This document shows positions 6,784 through 15,770 of a stretch of DNA of 19,412 bases, piece after piece. The translations under genes were made by a program, and so were the position numbers. Source of the stretch: JANMEX01 sp031423755 (GTDB taxonomy: Bacteria > Pseudomonadota > Alphaproteobacteria > Rhizobiales > Rhizobiaceae). A model generated the notes under the pieces. That model saw only the letters and a list, made by a program, of their open reading frames with translations, made no database searches and had not been told where the DNA came from. The stretch is from positions 1-19,412 of the forward strand of contig JANPGC010000214.1 of NCBI GenBank assembly GCA_031423755.1, read 5' to 3'. The first letter of the stretch is position 1; each line of letters begins with the position of its first letter.

Positions 6784-9575
6784 TGGCCAAGCCTTTCGAG
6801 AAGGCTGGGGATATGGACCTGATCGGATTTGTAGTTGCCGGTCAGCATGTACATCACGATGTTGACGCCGGCGCGCAGGGCCATGATGCGCTGTTCGGCG
6901 TCGTCCGGCTCGGTCGGATACAGCGGTTCGCCATTCTCGTCGAGCGCCCAGGCGGAGGCGAAATCATTGCCGGTGATGAGAATCGGGGAGACGCCATCGC
7001 CTGTACGAACGGGACGGTCGGCGCGGGAGACCGTGTCCAGAACCTGTTCGACCCAGAGCGGCGAGCCGGAGTAGCGTCCGGGGAATTCTTTCAACAGATA
7101 GAAGGATTTGGTGAGGACGTGATCGTCTGGAACGGGTTCCAGCGGGGGCACGTTCATGGCACCCAGCATGGCGCGCAGGCGCGTATTTGCCGGGGACGCG
7201 TCGTCAATGAGGCTGAAGGACGAGCCGCCTTGATCGCGGGTGTCAAACAGCACCGACCCGCCGGCCTGCATGTAGGCGTCCACTCTTGCGAGCGCCTTGT
7301 CGGACGGCATCGGCGCATCCGGATCGACCGGCCAGTAGAGAAGCGGGTAGAAGGCGAGCTCGTCCGTCTCGGCATCGACGCCGACCGGATCAGCGGGCTC
7401 GAGCGTGGTTTTGTCGGTGAGGTAGTAGGTAAGTCCCTGCAGTCCTTCCATCGTCACTTTGTCAGTCTCGGCGCTGCCAGTCTTGATAAAGGCAAGCCGG
7501 GTGACAGATATCGCCGCAATGGCTTCTGCATCGCCAGGCCGGGCGTCGCTATCCTGCGCCATGCCGTTCGACGTCAGCAAAATGGGCAACAGAACAATGG
7601 CCAACGCAGCCGTTATCGCTGCTCTGGCAAACATCGGCCGTCGATTCATCAGGATCATCGCCAACCCGTCCAATATCAGTATGATCGCGGCTATCGCCAA
7701 CAATATTCCCTTCAGAGACCGGTTTTCATCCGACACATAGTCCCGGGATTCAACTTTTGCAGCCATCGTTGGTGGCAAGGCAGCCTGCAAGACAGTTCCG
7801 GATTGCAGAAGGTTCAGCGCTGCAGCGCCTTCGTCACTGCCGTAGAGGCCGGGCGGGTTTTCGATTGAGGCAACGGGCGTTTTGCCTGCAATTATCGGTA
7901 GCGGTTTGGCATCGGAAGGCGCTGGTCCGAGCGCGCCACCCGCCCCAATCGTCCGCCACGGCTTCAGAAATGCAGTGCCATTGAGACCTTCTGCGCCGCC
8001 AGTTCCTGATGAAAGACGGATGGTTTGGCGAAGCATGTCAACGAATGAACCTGAAATCGGCAAATTGGACCATGTGGCTTGCGGCGCGACATGAAAGAGG
8101 ACAATGCGCCCTTTCCCGCGTGAAACTGCAGTTACAAGCTGCGTGCCATCAGCGAGGCTTGCCCATGTTTGTGCGCCAGTGTCCGCATTGGGTTCGGCGA
8201 GCACCTGTCGTGAGACGGTGACATTATCGGGCGCTGTGAGACCTGCGAACGGGCCGTCCTTGGGAAACTCGGCAACATGTTGCGGTTCAGTCCATGACAT
8301 TGAACCGCCAAGCATCCGCTCCCCCTTGCGGAGCGTTACCGGCAGGAACAGATCCTCATCGGCGGCAGCGAGTCGCGGGCCGGCAAAACGGATCAGTATG
8401 CCGCCGTTTTCGATGAACTGCTGAAGTGCTGCTGCGGCGGCTTCGGGGATTGTCCCGACATCAGCGATAATTATGACTGACGGGCGGCTCTCGAACGCCT
8501 CCTTCAATCCGGCAGCAATTTCAGCACTTTTTGGATCAACAATATCGGCAAAGGGCTCGATGGCTTTGCGAATGTAGTAAAGCGGGGCGAGCAGCGGCTG
8601 GCCTTCATCGTACTCGCTTCCGGAGATCAGCGCCACGCGCTTCCGCCGCAGTGTCTCGTCCAGTACATAAGTTGCTGCCGACAGCTTCTGTCCTTCAATC
8701 ACCACTGCCTGCACGTCGTTACGCAGTTCAAACGGAGCGGAAAGAATGGCATGGCCAGTCTGCCCGGACGGCACCAACTGGGTTTCGCCGATGCGCCGAC
8801 CCTTGCCGTCGAACGCTGCGATCGTCACCATGGCGGCTGGTCCGTAGTTGGCAACTTCGATGTCGAGCGCATCTGCAGTGTTGGCGACAGAGGTGATCGC
8901 GGCAAACGACGACGGTTTCGGCATGAACCAGATGAAATTGTCCAGATCAGAGGTATCGATTGATTTGAATGCGGCTTCATCGCCTGACAGACTGACGCCG
9001 TCAGACAAAAAGGCAACGGTTGTTCCTGCCTTGCCTTTGACAAGGCCAGCGATTTTGCCCAAGACCCTGCCACGCTCTGACGCTACCGGCCGGGGCTCAA
9101 CCGTCGCCAGAACTTTTCTTGCTGTCGTAGGGTCAAATGGACCCGCTTCAGCTGAAGGCTGCGCCGCAGTAGCTGCAATATACAAGATGCGCCCGCCTTT
9201 TTCTGCTTCATCAATCAGGCTGTTTGCAGTGCGCATCTGGGATTCAAAAATCCGCGCTGATGGCCAGCCATTGTCTACGACTATCACCAGCGGACCTGAA
9301 CCGTTTGCCAGGCGAACCACATAGTTGAGCACCGGATCGGCCAATGCCAGTATCACCATGGCGGCCATGGCCAAGCGCATGAGCAACACCCACCAGGGCG
9401 TCTTGCGCGGAGTGACTTCGCTTTCCAGCACTTTGGCCAGGATTTTCAGGGGCGGAAAAACTTCAATCTCGGGCCGCGGCGGTGTGACGCGCAGCAGCCA
9501 CCAGATAAGTGCAAGAAGCAACAGGCTGCCAAGCAGCATGGGCGAGGCGAAGCTGAGGGGCAAAAGCGAACTCAT
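6780..9575 (-). CDS. BatA-like / DUF4159 domain membrane protein
   Basis: A 931-aa protein. The N-terminus (about 1-95) is the double-helix BatA-type segment, with FASPMLLGSLLLLALIWWLL then PRKTPWWVLLMRLAMAAMVILALADP. A vWA-like stretch follows (VIVVDNGWPS near 97), then an amidotransferase-like middle (roughly 320-540), two more helices (about 655-705), and a C-terminal DUF4159 domain with a typical LAFYPLLYWPVDP (about 770-782). Start at ATG 9575, overlapping the DUF58 stop as ATGA (9572-9575); an upstream extension to 9680 is rejected for that reason. Located in the cytoplasmic membrane with the large middle domain probably outside. Function unknown; the context suggests it is a partner of the MoxR ATPase. 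The 5' two thirds looks lower in GC than the 3' third (see findings). Confidence 0.87.
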   Translation of the reverse strand: MSSLLPLSFASPMLLGSLLLLALIWWLLRVTPPRPEIEVFPPLKILAKVLESEVTPRKTPWWVLLMRLAMAAMVILALADPVLNYVVRLANGSGPLVIVVDNGWPSARIFESQMRTANSLIDEAEKGGRILYIAATAAQPSAEAGPFDPTTARKVLATVEPRPVASERGRVLGKIAGLVKGKAGTTVAFLSDGVSLSGDEAAFKSIDTSDLDNFIWFMPKPSSFAAITSVANTADALDIEVANYGPAAMVTIAAFDGKGRRIGETQLVPSGQTGHAILSAPFELRNDVQAVVIEGQKLSAATYVLDETLRRKRVALISGSEYDEGQPLLAPLYYIRKAIEPFADIVDPKSAEIAAGLKEAFESRPSVIIIADVGTIPEAAAAALQQFIENGGILIRFAGPRLAAADEDLFLPVTLRKGERMLGGSMSWTEPQHVAEFPKDGPFAGLTAPDNVTVSRQVLAEPNADTGAQTWASLADGTQLVTAVSRGKGRIVLFHVAPQATWSNLPISGSFVDMLRQTIRLSSGTGGAEGLNGTAFLKPWRTIGAGGALGPAPSDAKPLPIIAGKTPVASIENPPGLYGSDEGAAALNLLQSGTVLQAALPPTMAAKVESRDYVSDENRSLKGILLAIAAIILILDGLAMILMNRRPMFARAAITAALAIVLLPILLTSNGMAQDSDARPGDAEAIAAISVTRLAFIKTGSAETDKVTMEGLQGLTYYLTDKTTLEPADPVGVDAETDELAFYPLLYWPVDPDAPMPSDKALARVDAYMQAGGSVLFDTRDQGGSSFSLIDDASPANTRLRAMLGAMNVPPLEPVPDDHVLTKSFYLLKEFPGRYSGSPLWVEQVLDTVSRADRPVRTGDGVSPILITGNDFASAWALDENGEPLYPTEPDDAEQRIMALRAGVNIVMYMLTGNYKSDQVHIPSLLERLGQ

Positions 9576-10489
9576 GCAAGCGCCCCGTCGCGAAATGCGC
9601 CGGGCGCGGCAAACGCTGCGTGCAAATGCACAAGCGTCTTTGTGGCTGGATCGCTGGTTCGGCTCACGCAGTAGGTCCATCCCCTTCGACGCGCTGCTGC
9701 AGCGATTGAGTCCCGCCGTGCCAAGAAGGCTGCCTTGTAGGCTTGGGCGACAAGTTGTGCGCGGCCAGATAAGAGCGTGGCGCCAGTTTCCGGGTCACGG
9801 AACTCTGTGTGACCGTAGTAAGGGAAGTCTTCTTCTGCAGGATCGACGACTTCTACCAGATGCCCACGCAGGCCGCGCGCAAACAACGGCTCAAGCCGCG
9901 CCAGCACATCCTCGGCGGGATCAGAAAAATCGCTGGCGATTACAATTTCCGATAGACGCTTGGCCTCGGCAAAGTCGGGTACTTCCTGCGGCAGTGACGT
10001 CGCAGCAATGCGTACGGCCAAGCGGCTGGCGCCATCGCGAGATGAAAACGGATTTGCAAGGTTTGGCCAAGCGATGCGTTCGCCAGCACGGGAAAGAACT
10101 TCCGCCAATGCCAGCACAATCAACATTGCACGGTCAGCCTTGGCCGTGCGCGCCATGGAAGACTTGAAATGCATCGACCGGGAAGCATCTGCCCAAAGCC
10201 AGACGGTATGGGCGGCGTCCCATTCCTTTTCGCGGACATAGCTTGAATCGTCGCGGGCGGAGCGGCGCCAGTCGATCAATTGCGCGGGCTCGCCGTTCGT
10301 GTGCGGGCGGAACTGCCAGAACTTCTCACCGGAACCGCGCATCTTGCGGCCGTGCCAGCCGGACGAAATTGTGGTGGCGATCCGTTGAGCCTCAATGAGC
10401 AGTTCCCCCATGACCGCCGCGCGGGTCCTGGCCTCGCCGAGGACGATGGTTGCGGAAGCCGGGGTTGCGATCTGGCCGAGCGCTGCCAT
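9572..10489 (-). CDS. DUF58 domain (vWA-like) protein
   Basis: A 305-aa soluble protein of the DUF58 family, which almost always sits beside MoxR ATPases. The family core is visible: LIDWRRSARDD (71-81), YVREKEWD (84-91), then a vWA-like strand with a MIDAS-like DASRS (101-105). I choose ATG 10489 rather than TTG 10492 because AGGA lies 7 nt before that ATG. The gene starts 9 nt after the moxR stop and overlaps the next gene by ATGA, so it is coupled on both sides. By family it is thought to be a client or adaptor of the MoxR chaperone; the partner here is presumably the upstream ATPase and the two membrane proteins downstream. Confidence 0.9.
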   Translation of the reverse strand: MAALGQIATPASATIVLGEARTRAAVMGELLIEAQRIATTISSGWHGRKMRGSGEKFWQFRPHTNGEPAQLIDWRRSARDDSSYVREKEWDAAHTVWLWADASRSMHFKSSMARTAKADRAMLIVLALAEVLSRAGERIAWPNLANPFSSRDGASRLAVRIAATSLPQEVPDFAEAKRLSEIVIASDFSDPAEDVLARLEPLFARGLRGHLVEVVDPAEEDFPYYGHTEFRDPETGATLLSGRAQLVAQAYKAAFLARRDSIAAAARRRGWTYCVSRTSDPATKTLVHLHAAFAAPGAFRDGALA

Positions 10490-10498
10490 CAACCCGTC

Positions 10499-11506
<1,008 letters not shown>

Positions 11507-11538
11507 CTGCCGCATCTCCTGAACGTGTCGCCGCTGAT

Positions 11539-11567
11539 TCGTTACCTATGGCGACCATCTGTATCAA
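11539..11567 (-). promoter_or_regulatory. Possible promoter of the moxR operon
   Basis: Leftward TTGATA (11567-11562), 17-nt spacer, TAACGA (11544-11539). The -10 is a poor match, so this is tentative. It lies in the 117-nt divergent region shared with the DUF1285 gene. Confidence 0.3.
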
Positions 11568-11581
11568 CCTAATCGACCGGA

Positions 11582-11612
11582 TTGACATGACAAGCGCGGC
11601 AAGAGTGACTAT
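11582..11612 (+). promoter_or_regulatory. Possible promoter of the DUF1285-nudix-cca operon
   Basis: TTGACA at 11582-11587 is a perfect -35. The best -10 is GACTAT (11607-11612) at a long 19-nt spacing, giving a very short or no leader before ATG 11624. No Shine-Dalgarno precedes that ATG, which fits leaderless translation. Confidence 0.35.
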
Positions 11613-11623
11613 TTCGTGACTGC

Positions 11624-12253
11624 ATGGTCAACGAAATCATACACGACACCGGAACAACAGCGCCGCCGCAGGGCATTGGCGATCTTCAGGCGCTGATTTC
11701 GCGCGCCAGCGACGGTTCGCGCGGGCTGCCGCCTGTGGAAAAGTGGAATCCGCCCTTCTGCGGCGACATTGACATGGAGATCCGCCCAGACGGAACGTGG
11801 TTCTATATGGGCACACCGATTGGCCGCGCGCCGCTGGTGAGGCTGTTTTCGACCGTGCTGCGGCGGGATGAGGACGGCAAGACCTATCTTGTTACACCGG
11901 TGGAAAAAGTCGGCATCCGCGTCGTGGACGCGCCGTTTCTGGCGGTGGAGATGGCGGTGACGCAAAGCGACGGCGCACCGTTGCTGACATTCCGTACCAA
12001 TGTGGGAGATTTGGTCGAAGCGGGGCGCGATCATCCGCTGCGGTTCGAGATTGAGCCCGAGACTGGCGGGCTGAAGCCCTACGTGCACGTGCGCGGGCGG
12101 CTGGAGGCGCTTTTGTCCCGGCCTTTGATGTATGATCTGGCGGCGCTGGGCGAGGATATCGAGGTTGATGGCGTGGACTGGTTTGCCGTGCGCTCTGGCG
12201 GAGAGGTTTTTCCAATCATTGAAAGCGGCCGGCTCAAGGAGCTGTCGCTTTGA
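11624..12253 (+). CDS. DUF1285 domain-containing protein
   Basis: A 209-aa protein with the DUF1285 pattern: PVEKWNPPFCGDIDMEIRPDGTWFYMGTPI (about 37-66), in which CGDIDM-I---G-W-Y-G-PI is the conserved start, then RRDEDGKTYLVTPVEKV and EPETGGLKPYVHVR. Soluble, no signal peptide. Function unknown in the family. It is the first gene of a three-gene unit and its TGA stop overlaps the TTG start of the Nudix gene by 4 nt. No ribosome binding site is seen before the ATG, and with TTGACA about 40 nt upstream the message may be leaderless. Confidence 0.87.
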   Translation: MVNEIIHDTGTTAPPQGIGDLQALISRASDGSRGLPPVEKWNPPFCGDIDMEIRPDGTWFYMGTPIGRAPLVRLFSTVLRRDEDGKTYLVTPVEKVGIRVVDAPFLAVEMAVTQSDGAPLLTFRTNVGDLVEAGRDHPLRFEIEPETGGLKPYVHVRGRLEALLSRPLMYDLAALGEDIEVDGVDWFAVRSGGEVFPIIESGRLKELSL

Positions 12254-12864
12254 GCCATTACACAGTCGACGATTTCCGGGCGCGGGCGGGGCGGTTTGCC
12301 CTGCACGAGCATGAAGGGTCCGGCGACTACCTTCTGAACCCGGATGTGGAGCCGCTTTTGAAGGCGGCGAAACTTCGGGATGCGGCAGTGTTGATCGGGA
12401 TGCGGGCGCATGAGGGCGAGTGCCGGATCGTTCTGACCCAGAGAACAGCGCATTTGCGCAAGCATGCGGGTCAGGTGGCATTTCCGGGCGGGGCGATTGA
12501 CCCGGAAGATGGAACGCCCGAGCGGGCTGCGCTGCGCGAGGCGCAGGAGGAGATCGGGCTTGATCCGGCGCAGGCCGAGATTGTCGGGCGCCTGCCGGAT
12601 TATCTGACGTCAACCGGTTTCCGCATCAAGCCGGTGCTGGCGGTGATTTCGCCGGAAGCGCGGTTCGTGGCCAATCCCGAAGAGGTCGATGCTGTATTTG
12701 AAGTGCCAGTTTCATTTTTGATGGACCTTGACAATCACCGCCCTGAAAGCCGGATGTGGCAGGGGATTGAACGGCACTATTTCACGATGGAACATGGCGG
12801 GCGGCTGATCTGGGGTGTGACAGCCGGGATCATCCGGATGATGCATGAGAGGCTTTACTCATGA
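12250..12864 (+). CDS. CoA pyrophosphatase (Nudix hydrolase)
   Basis: Nudix hydrolase of the CoA/acyl-CoA diphosphatase subfamily, splitting CoA to 4'-phosphopantetheine and 3',5'-ADP. Both diagnostic motifs are present: the NuCoA signature LTQRTAHLRKHAGQVAFPGG (about 62-81), directly followed by the Nudix box with REAQEEIGL (about 97-105) carrying the metal-binding glutamates. 204 aa, typical. The start is TTG at 12250 with AAGGAG 8 nt before it; the first internal ATG would destroy the fold. TTGA overlap with the DUF1285 gene and ATGA overlap with cca (12861-12864) show a coupled operon. Confidence 0.93.
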   Translation: MSHYTVDDFRARAGRFALHEHEGSGDYLLNPDVEPLLKAAKLRDAAVLIGMRAHEGECRIVLTQRTAHLRKHAGQVAFPGGAIDPEDGTPERAALREAQEEIGLDPAQAEIVGRLPDYLTSTGFRIKPVLAVISPEARFVANPEEVDAVFEVPVSFLMDLDNHRPESRMWQGIERHYFTMEHGGRLIWGVTAGIIRMMHERLYS

Positions 12865-14084
12865 GCGCAGTTTTGAAAGATGCAGCGTTCCTGCGCGCTC
12901 CGGCGGTGCAGCAATTGCTTGCTCTGTTGAATGCTGATGGTGAAGAGGCACGGGTGGCGGGCGGCGCGGTGCGCAACGCGCTTTTGGGCGAACCGGTCAA
13001 TGATGTGGATATAGCGACGACCGCACTGCCCGCTGAAGTGATGCGGCGCTGCGCGGATTCCAGGTTGCGGACTGTGCCGACGGGGATTGAGCACGGCACC
13101 GTGACAGTGATCGTTAGTGGCGAGCCGTTTGAGGTGACGACACTCAGGGCAGACAGCGATCATGACGGGCGGCGGGCGCAGGTTGCCTTCGGGCGCGACT
13201 GGAAGGTGGACGCCGAGCGGCGGGATTTTACTATCAACGGACTTTACGCGACCGCGGACGGCACGGTGATTGATCTGGTCGGCGGGCTTGCGGACATCGA
13301 AACGCGGACCATCCGCTTCATCGGCGATGCCGAACAGCGCATCCGCGAGGACTATCTGCGGGCCCTGCGATTCTACCGGTTCTTTGCCTGGTACGGGCAC
13401 GGGCGGCCCGACGCTGACGGCATCCGGGCAACGGCGCGCCTCAAGGAGGGTCTTGGCCAACTTTCTGCAGAACGTGTCTGGGCAGAATTGAAGAAGCTGC
13501 TGTCAGCGCCAGACCCCTCGCGCGCGCTGCTCTGGATGCGCCAGAGCGGGGTGCTGACCCAGGTTTTGCCCGAGAGCGAGAAATGGGGGATTGATCTCAT
13601 CCATGGGCTGGTGCGTGCAGGAAACGAGCTTGGCTGGCAGATCGACCCCTTGCCGCGGCTTGAGGCGCTGGTGCCGCCTTATGACAGCCGAATGGAGGCG
13701 CTGGCAGCAAGGCTGCGGCTGTCGAAGGCGGAGAGTATGCGCCTGCTTGAATGGGCCAAGTCAGGTGAGGCCAAACCAGCGCGGACCGACAAGGTTCTGG
13801 CGTTGGAACTCTACAAGGGCGCCCGGCAGGGCATCGTTGACCGGCTGCGCCTGGCTGTCGCCGCTGCGCGGGAGAAGGGCGAGGCGAAAACGGTTGATGC
13901 GCTCTTGCGGCAGCTGGCATTTGCAGAAAGTTACAAAAGGCCGGTCTTTCCTCTGAGCGGCGGCGACATGCTGGCGGATGGCCTCATTGCCGGGCCGGAG
14001 GTCGGGCGGCGGCTCAAGCAACTGGAAGAAAAATGGATCGCCAGCGGGTTTCAGCTAAGCAAGGCGCAGCTGCTGGATTCTTGA
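12861..14084 (+). CDS. cca: CCA tRNA nucleotidyltransferase (class II)
   Basis: Adds or repairs the 3' CCA end of tRNAs. 407 aa, normal for the alphaproteobacterial form. Motifs: nucleotidyltransferase start RVAGGAVRNALLG (31-43), catalytic DVD (48-50), RRDFTINGLY (120-129), then GDAEQRIREDYLRALRFYRF (155-174), which corresponds to the template region that chooses C or A. The remainder is helical neck and body. Start at ATG 12861, overlapping the Nudix stop. The TGA stop (14082-14084) lies inside the -35 of the following toxin-antitoxin promoter. No HD domain is evident. Confidence 0.93.
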   Translation: MSAVLKDAAFLRAPAVQQLLALLNADGEEARVAGGAVRNALLGEPVNDVDIATTALPAEVMRRCADSRLRTVPTGIEHGTVTVIVSGEPFEVTTLRADSDHDGRRAQVAFGRDWKVDAERRDFTINGLYATADGTVIDLVGGLADIETRTIRFIGDAEQRIREDYLRALRFYRFFAWYGHGRPDADGIRATARLKEGLGQLSAERVWAELKKLLSAPDPSRALLWMRQSGVLTQVLPESEKWGIDLIHGLVRAGNELGWQIDPLPRLEALVPPYDSRMEALAARLRLSKAESMRLLEWAKSGEAKPARTDKVLALELYKGARQGIVDRLRLAVAAAREKGEAKTVDALLRQLAFAESYKRPVFPLSGGDMLADGLIAGPEVGRRLKQLEEKWIASGFQLSKAQLLDS

Positions 14085-14109
14085 CAAAATGGCCACCTGT
14101 GGCTACTTT
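14081..14109 (+). promoter_or_regulatory. Promoter of the Phd/PIN toxin-antitoxin operon
   Basis: Perfect -35 TTGACA (14081-14086), 17-nt spacer, -10 TACTTT (14104-14109). The expected start is 14115-14117, on the ATG of the antitoxin gene, so the message is predicted to be leaderless. The -35 overlaps the cca stop codon. Confidence 0.7.
14090..14105. promoter_or_regulatory. Palindromic operator in the toxin-antitoxin promoter
   Basis: TGGCCAC-CT-GTGGCTA: arms match at 6 of 7 positions, with the inner five (GCCAC/GTGGC) perfect. It fills most of the spacer between -35 and -10, the expected place for autorepression by the Phd-type antitoxin. Binding is inferred. Confidence 0.55.
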
Positions 14110-14114
14110 TCATT

Positions 14115-14384
14115 ATGGCCCAAGTTTCCTTGAAAGAAGCGAAGAACAAATTTGCCGAACTCGGCCGCCGTGCCGAGGCGGGAGAGACAATTGTCGTGAC
14201 ACGTCATGGCAAACCGGCGTTTGAGCTCGTGCCAGCCAAGAAGAGCGGGGGCGTTGACTGGGAGGCTGGTCGACGATTTCTTGACGCGCATGGTATCAAG
14301 GATCCCTTTCCCTACGTTTCGCCTGATTTTGATGATCCTCTGCCCGAGGACTTCTTGCTTAAGCCGCTGCCCGGAAAAGTATGA
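14115..14384 (+). CDS. Phd/YefM-family antitoxin
   Basis: An 89-aa antitoxin. The N-terminal DNA-binding and dimer domain is visible as VSLKEAKNKFAELGRRAEAGETIVVTRHGKPAFELVP (residues 4-40); the family core is the NKFAELxxxAxxGExIxVTRxGKPxxxLVP pattern. The C-terminus is Pro/Asp-rich (DPFPYVSPDFDDPLPEDF) and would neutralise the toxin. No ribosome site precedes the ATG; the promoter places the RNA start at or next to it. ATGA overlap with the toxin gene (14381-14384). It probably represses its own operon through the palindrome at 14090-14105. Confidence 0.9.
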   Translation: MAQVSLKEAKNKFAELGRRAEAGETIVVTRHGKPAFELVPAKKSGGVDWEAGRRFLDAHGIKDPFPYVSPDFDDPLPEDFLLKPLPGKV

Positions 14385-14767
14385 AACTGCTGCTTGATAC
14401 GCATGTCTTCATCGCGTGGGCGCGGGGCAAGCTTGTTGACACATACCCGAAATTCAACGCTGCGTTGGAGAGCGAGGAAAACAGTCTGTTTCTGAGCGTC
14501 TCCAGCATTTGGGAAATTGCAATCAAGGTTGGCATTGGCAAACTTGATGCAGGAATTGATCCGGCGTTGATCAAGGGATTTTGTCAAGATGCCGGCATCG
14601 GCGTTGTCGCCATATTTGCGGAACATGCGACAGCCGTTCTGGATCTTGTGCCACCCACCCGCGACCCGTTTGACCGGATGCTCCTGTCGCAGTGCGCTGT
14701 GGAAGGCATGAAACTGGTTACAGCGGACAAGCTTTTGACCGGCCACCCGCTGGTCTTGTCAGCCTAG
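14381..14767 (+). CDS. PIN-domain toxin (VapC-like ribonuclease)
   Basis: A 128-aa PIN-domain protein, the toxin partner of the Phd/YefM antitoxin. Acidic residues of the active site are in place: Asp6 in LLLDTHVFIAW, Glu45 in SSIWEIAIK, Asp95/Asp98 in TRDPFDRMLLSQ, and Asp116 in LVTADKLL. Family role: endoribonuclease cutting tRNA, rRNA or mRNA when the antitoxin is lost. The gene looks intact. It ends 4 nt before the hemF stop on the other strand, so the pair is squeezed between cca and hemF with no terminator of its own. Confidence 0.9.
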   Translation: MKLLLDTHVFIAWARGKLVDTYPKFNAALESEENSLFLSVSSIWEIAIKVGIGKLDAGIDPALIKGFCQDAGIGVVAIFAEHATAVLDLVPPTRDPFDRMLLSQCAVEGMKLVTADKLLTGHPLVLSA

Positions 14768-14771
14768 TTCC

Positions 14772-15683
14772 TCACGGCCACCGAACCGTCGGCGGCATCG
14801 ATGACAGGATCGACTCAACATTGCCGCCTGTCTTCAATCCGAAAATCGTGCCGCGGTCATAGAGGAGGTTGAACTCGACATATCGGCCGCGGCGGATCAG
14901 CTGCTCGTCGCGGTCTTCGACCGTCCAGCTGGTGTTGAAATTCTTGCGCACCAGATGCGGATAGACCACGTTGAAGCTGCGGCCGACATCCTGTGTGAAG
15001 GCGAAATCCGCCTCCCAGCCGCCGTGCAGCTCAGGTGTTCGCAGCCAGTCATAGAAGATGCCGCCGGTGCCGCGCGCTTCGTTGCGGTGTGGCAAGTAGA
15101 AATATTCATCGCACCATTTTTTGTAGCGCTCATGGTCGGCGACGCGGTGGCGGTCGCAGACGAATTTCATGGCCTTGTGGAAGGCGAGCGTGTCCGGATC
15201 GTCCGCCACGCGGCGGCGGTCGAGAACCGGCGTCAGGTCGGCCCCGCCGCCAAACCACTGGCTGGCGGTGACGACCATGCGGGTGTTCATGTGCACAGCT
15301 GGCACGTGCGGATTTTGCGGATGGACGATAAGCGAGATGCCCGATGCCCAAAAGCCCGGGTTTTCTTCAGCGCCGGGGATCTGTTTGCGAAACTCGTCGG
15401 AAAATTCGCCATGAACAGTGGAAGTGTGCACGCCCGCCTTTTCAAAGACGCGGCCGCGCATGACCGACATGGTTCCGCCGCCGCCCGTGCCGCCGGGCCG
15501 TTTCCAGGGTGTGCGCTCAAAGCGCCCCGCAGGACGCTCGGAGAGAGGGCCTGCCAATTCGTCCTCAAGCTTTTCCAGCGAGGCGCAGATTGTGTCGCGC
15601 AATTGCTCGAACCATTGCTTGGCGCGCAGCATCTTGTCTTCGATGTTGTCCGGCAGGCTCTGCGGCAGGTTTGGTTTGTCCAT
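14772..15683 (-). CDS. hemF: Oxygen-dependent coproporphyrinogen III oxidase
   Basis: Converts coproporphyrinogen III to protoporphyrinogen IX with O2, in haem synthesis. 303 aa, usual length. Family signatures: PHVPAVHMNTRM (125-136), QWFGGGADLTP (142-152), and the later YLPHRNEARGTGGIFYDW and GRYVEFNLLYDRGT. Start at ATG 15683, with AGGGA 8 nt before it; a GTG two codons upstream lies too close to that site. Upstream is the trmL stop with an 87-nt gap that contains an inverted repeat (15731-15745). Convergent with the PIN toxin gene. Confidence 0.96.
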   Translation of the reverse strand: MDKPNLPQSLPDNIEDKMLRAKQWFEQLRDTICASLEKLEDELAGPLSERPAGRFERTPWKRPGGTGGGGTMSVMRGRVFEKAGVHTSTVHGEFSDEFRKQIPGAEENPGFWASGISLIVHPQNPHVPAVHMNTRMVVTASQWFGGGADLTPVLDRRRVADDPDTLAFHKAMKFVCDRHRVADHERYKKWCDEYFYLPHRNEARGTGGIFYDWLRTPELHGGWEADFAFTQDVGRSFNVVYPHLVRKNFNTSWTVEDRDEQLIRRGRYVEFNLLYDRGTIFGLKTGGNVESILSSMPPTVRWP

Positions 15684-15730
15684 CGTCACTTTCCCTGATT
15701 CGCAAGCGGGCTCTATTCGATGATGCTCCT

Positions 15731-15745
15731 ATCAGGAAATCTGAT
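15731..15745. promoter_or_regulatory. Inverted repeat ATCAG-N5-CTGAT upstream of hemF
   Basis: A perfect 5+5 dyad in the gap between trmL and hemF, about 48 nt before the hemF start. It could be an operator or chance; no clear -35/-10 pair was recognised around it. Confidence 0.25.
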
Positions 15746-15770
15746 TGCCAACCAAGCGCTGTAGCCCTTT

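Noticed and set aside
6765..7868. Plus-strand 367-codon ORF
   Set aside because: Antisense to the DUF4159 coding region, which has clear family motifs; no motif in the plus frame.
9576..9680. N-terminal extension of the BatA/DUF4159 protein
   Set aside because: ATG 9575 overlaps the previous stop as ATGA and begins the expected membrane helix; the extension lies inside the DUF58 gene.
11609..12613. Minus-strand 334-codon ORF over DUF1285 and Nudix genes
   Set aside because: Low-complexity Pro/Arg-rich translation crossing two real genes; a high-GC antisense artefact.
14955..15698. Plus-strand 247-codon ORF opposite hemF
   Set aside because: hemF motifs on the minus strand are decisive.
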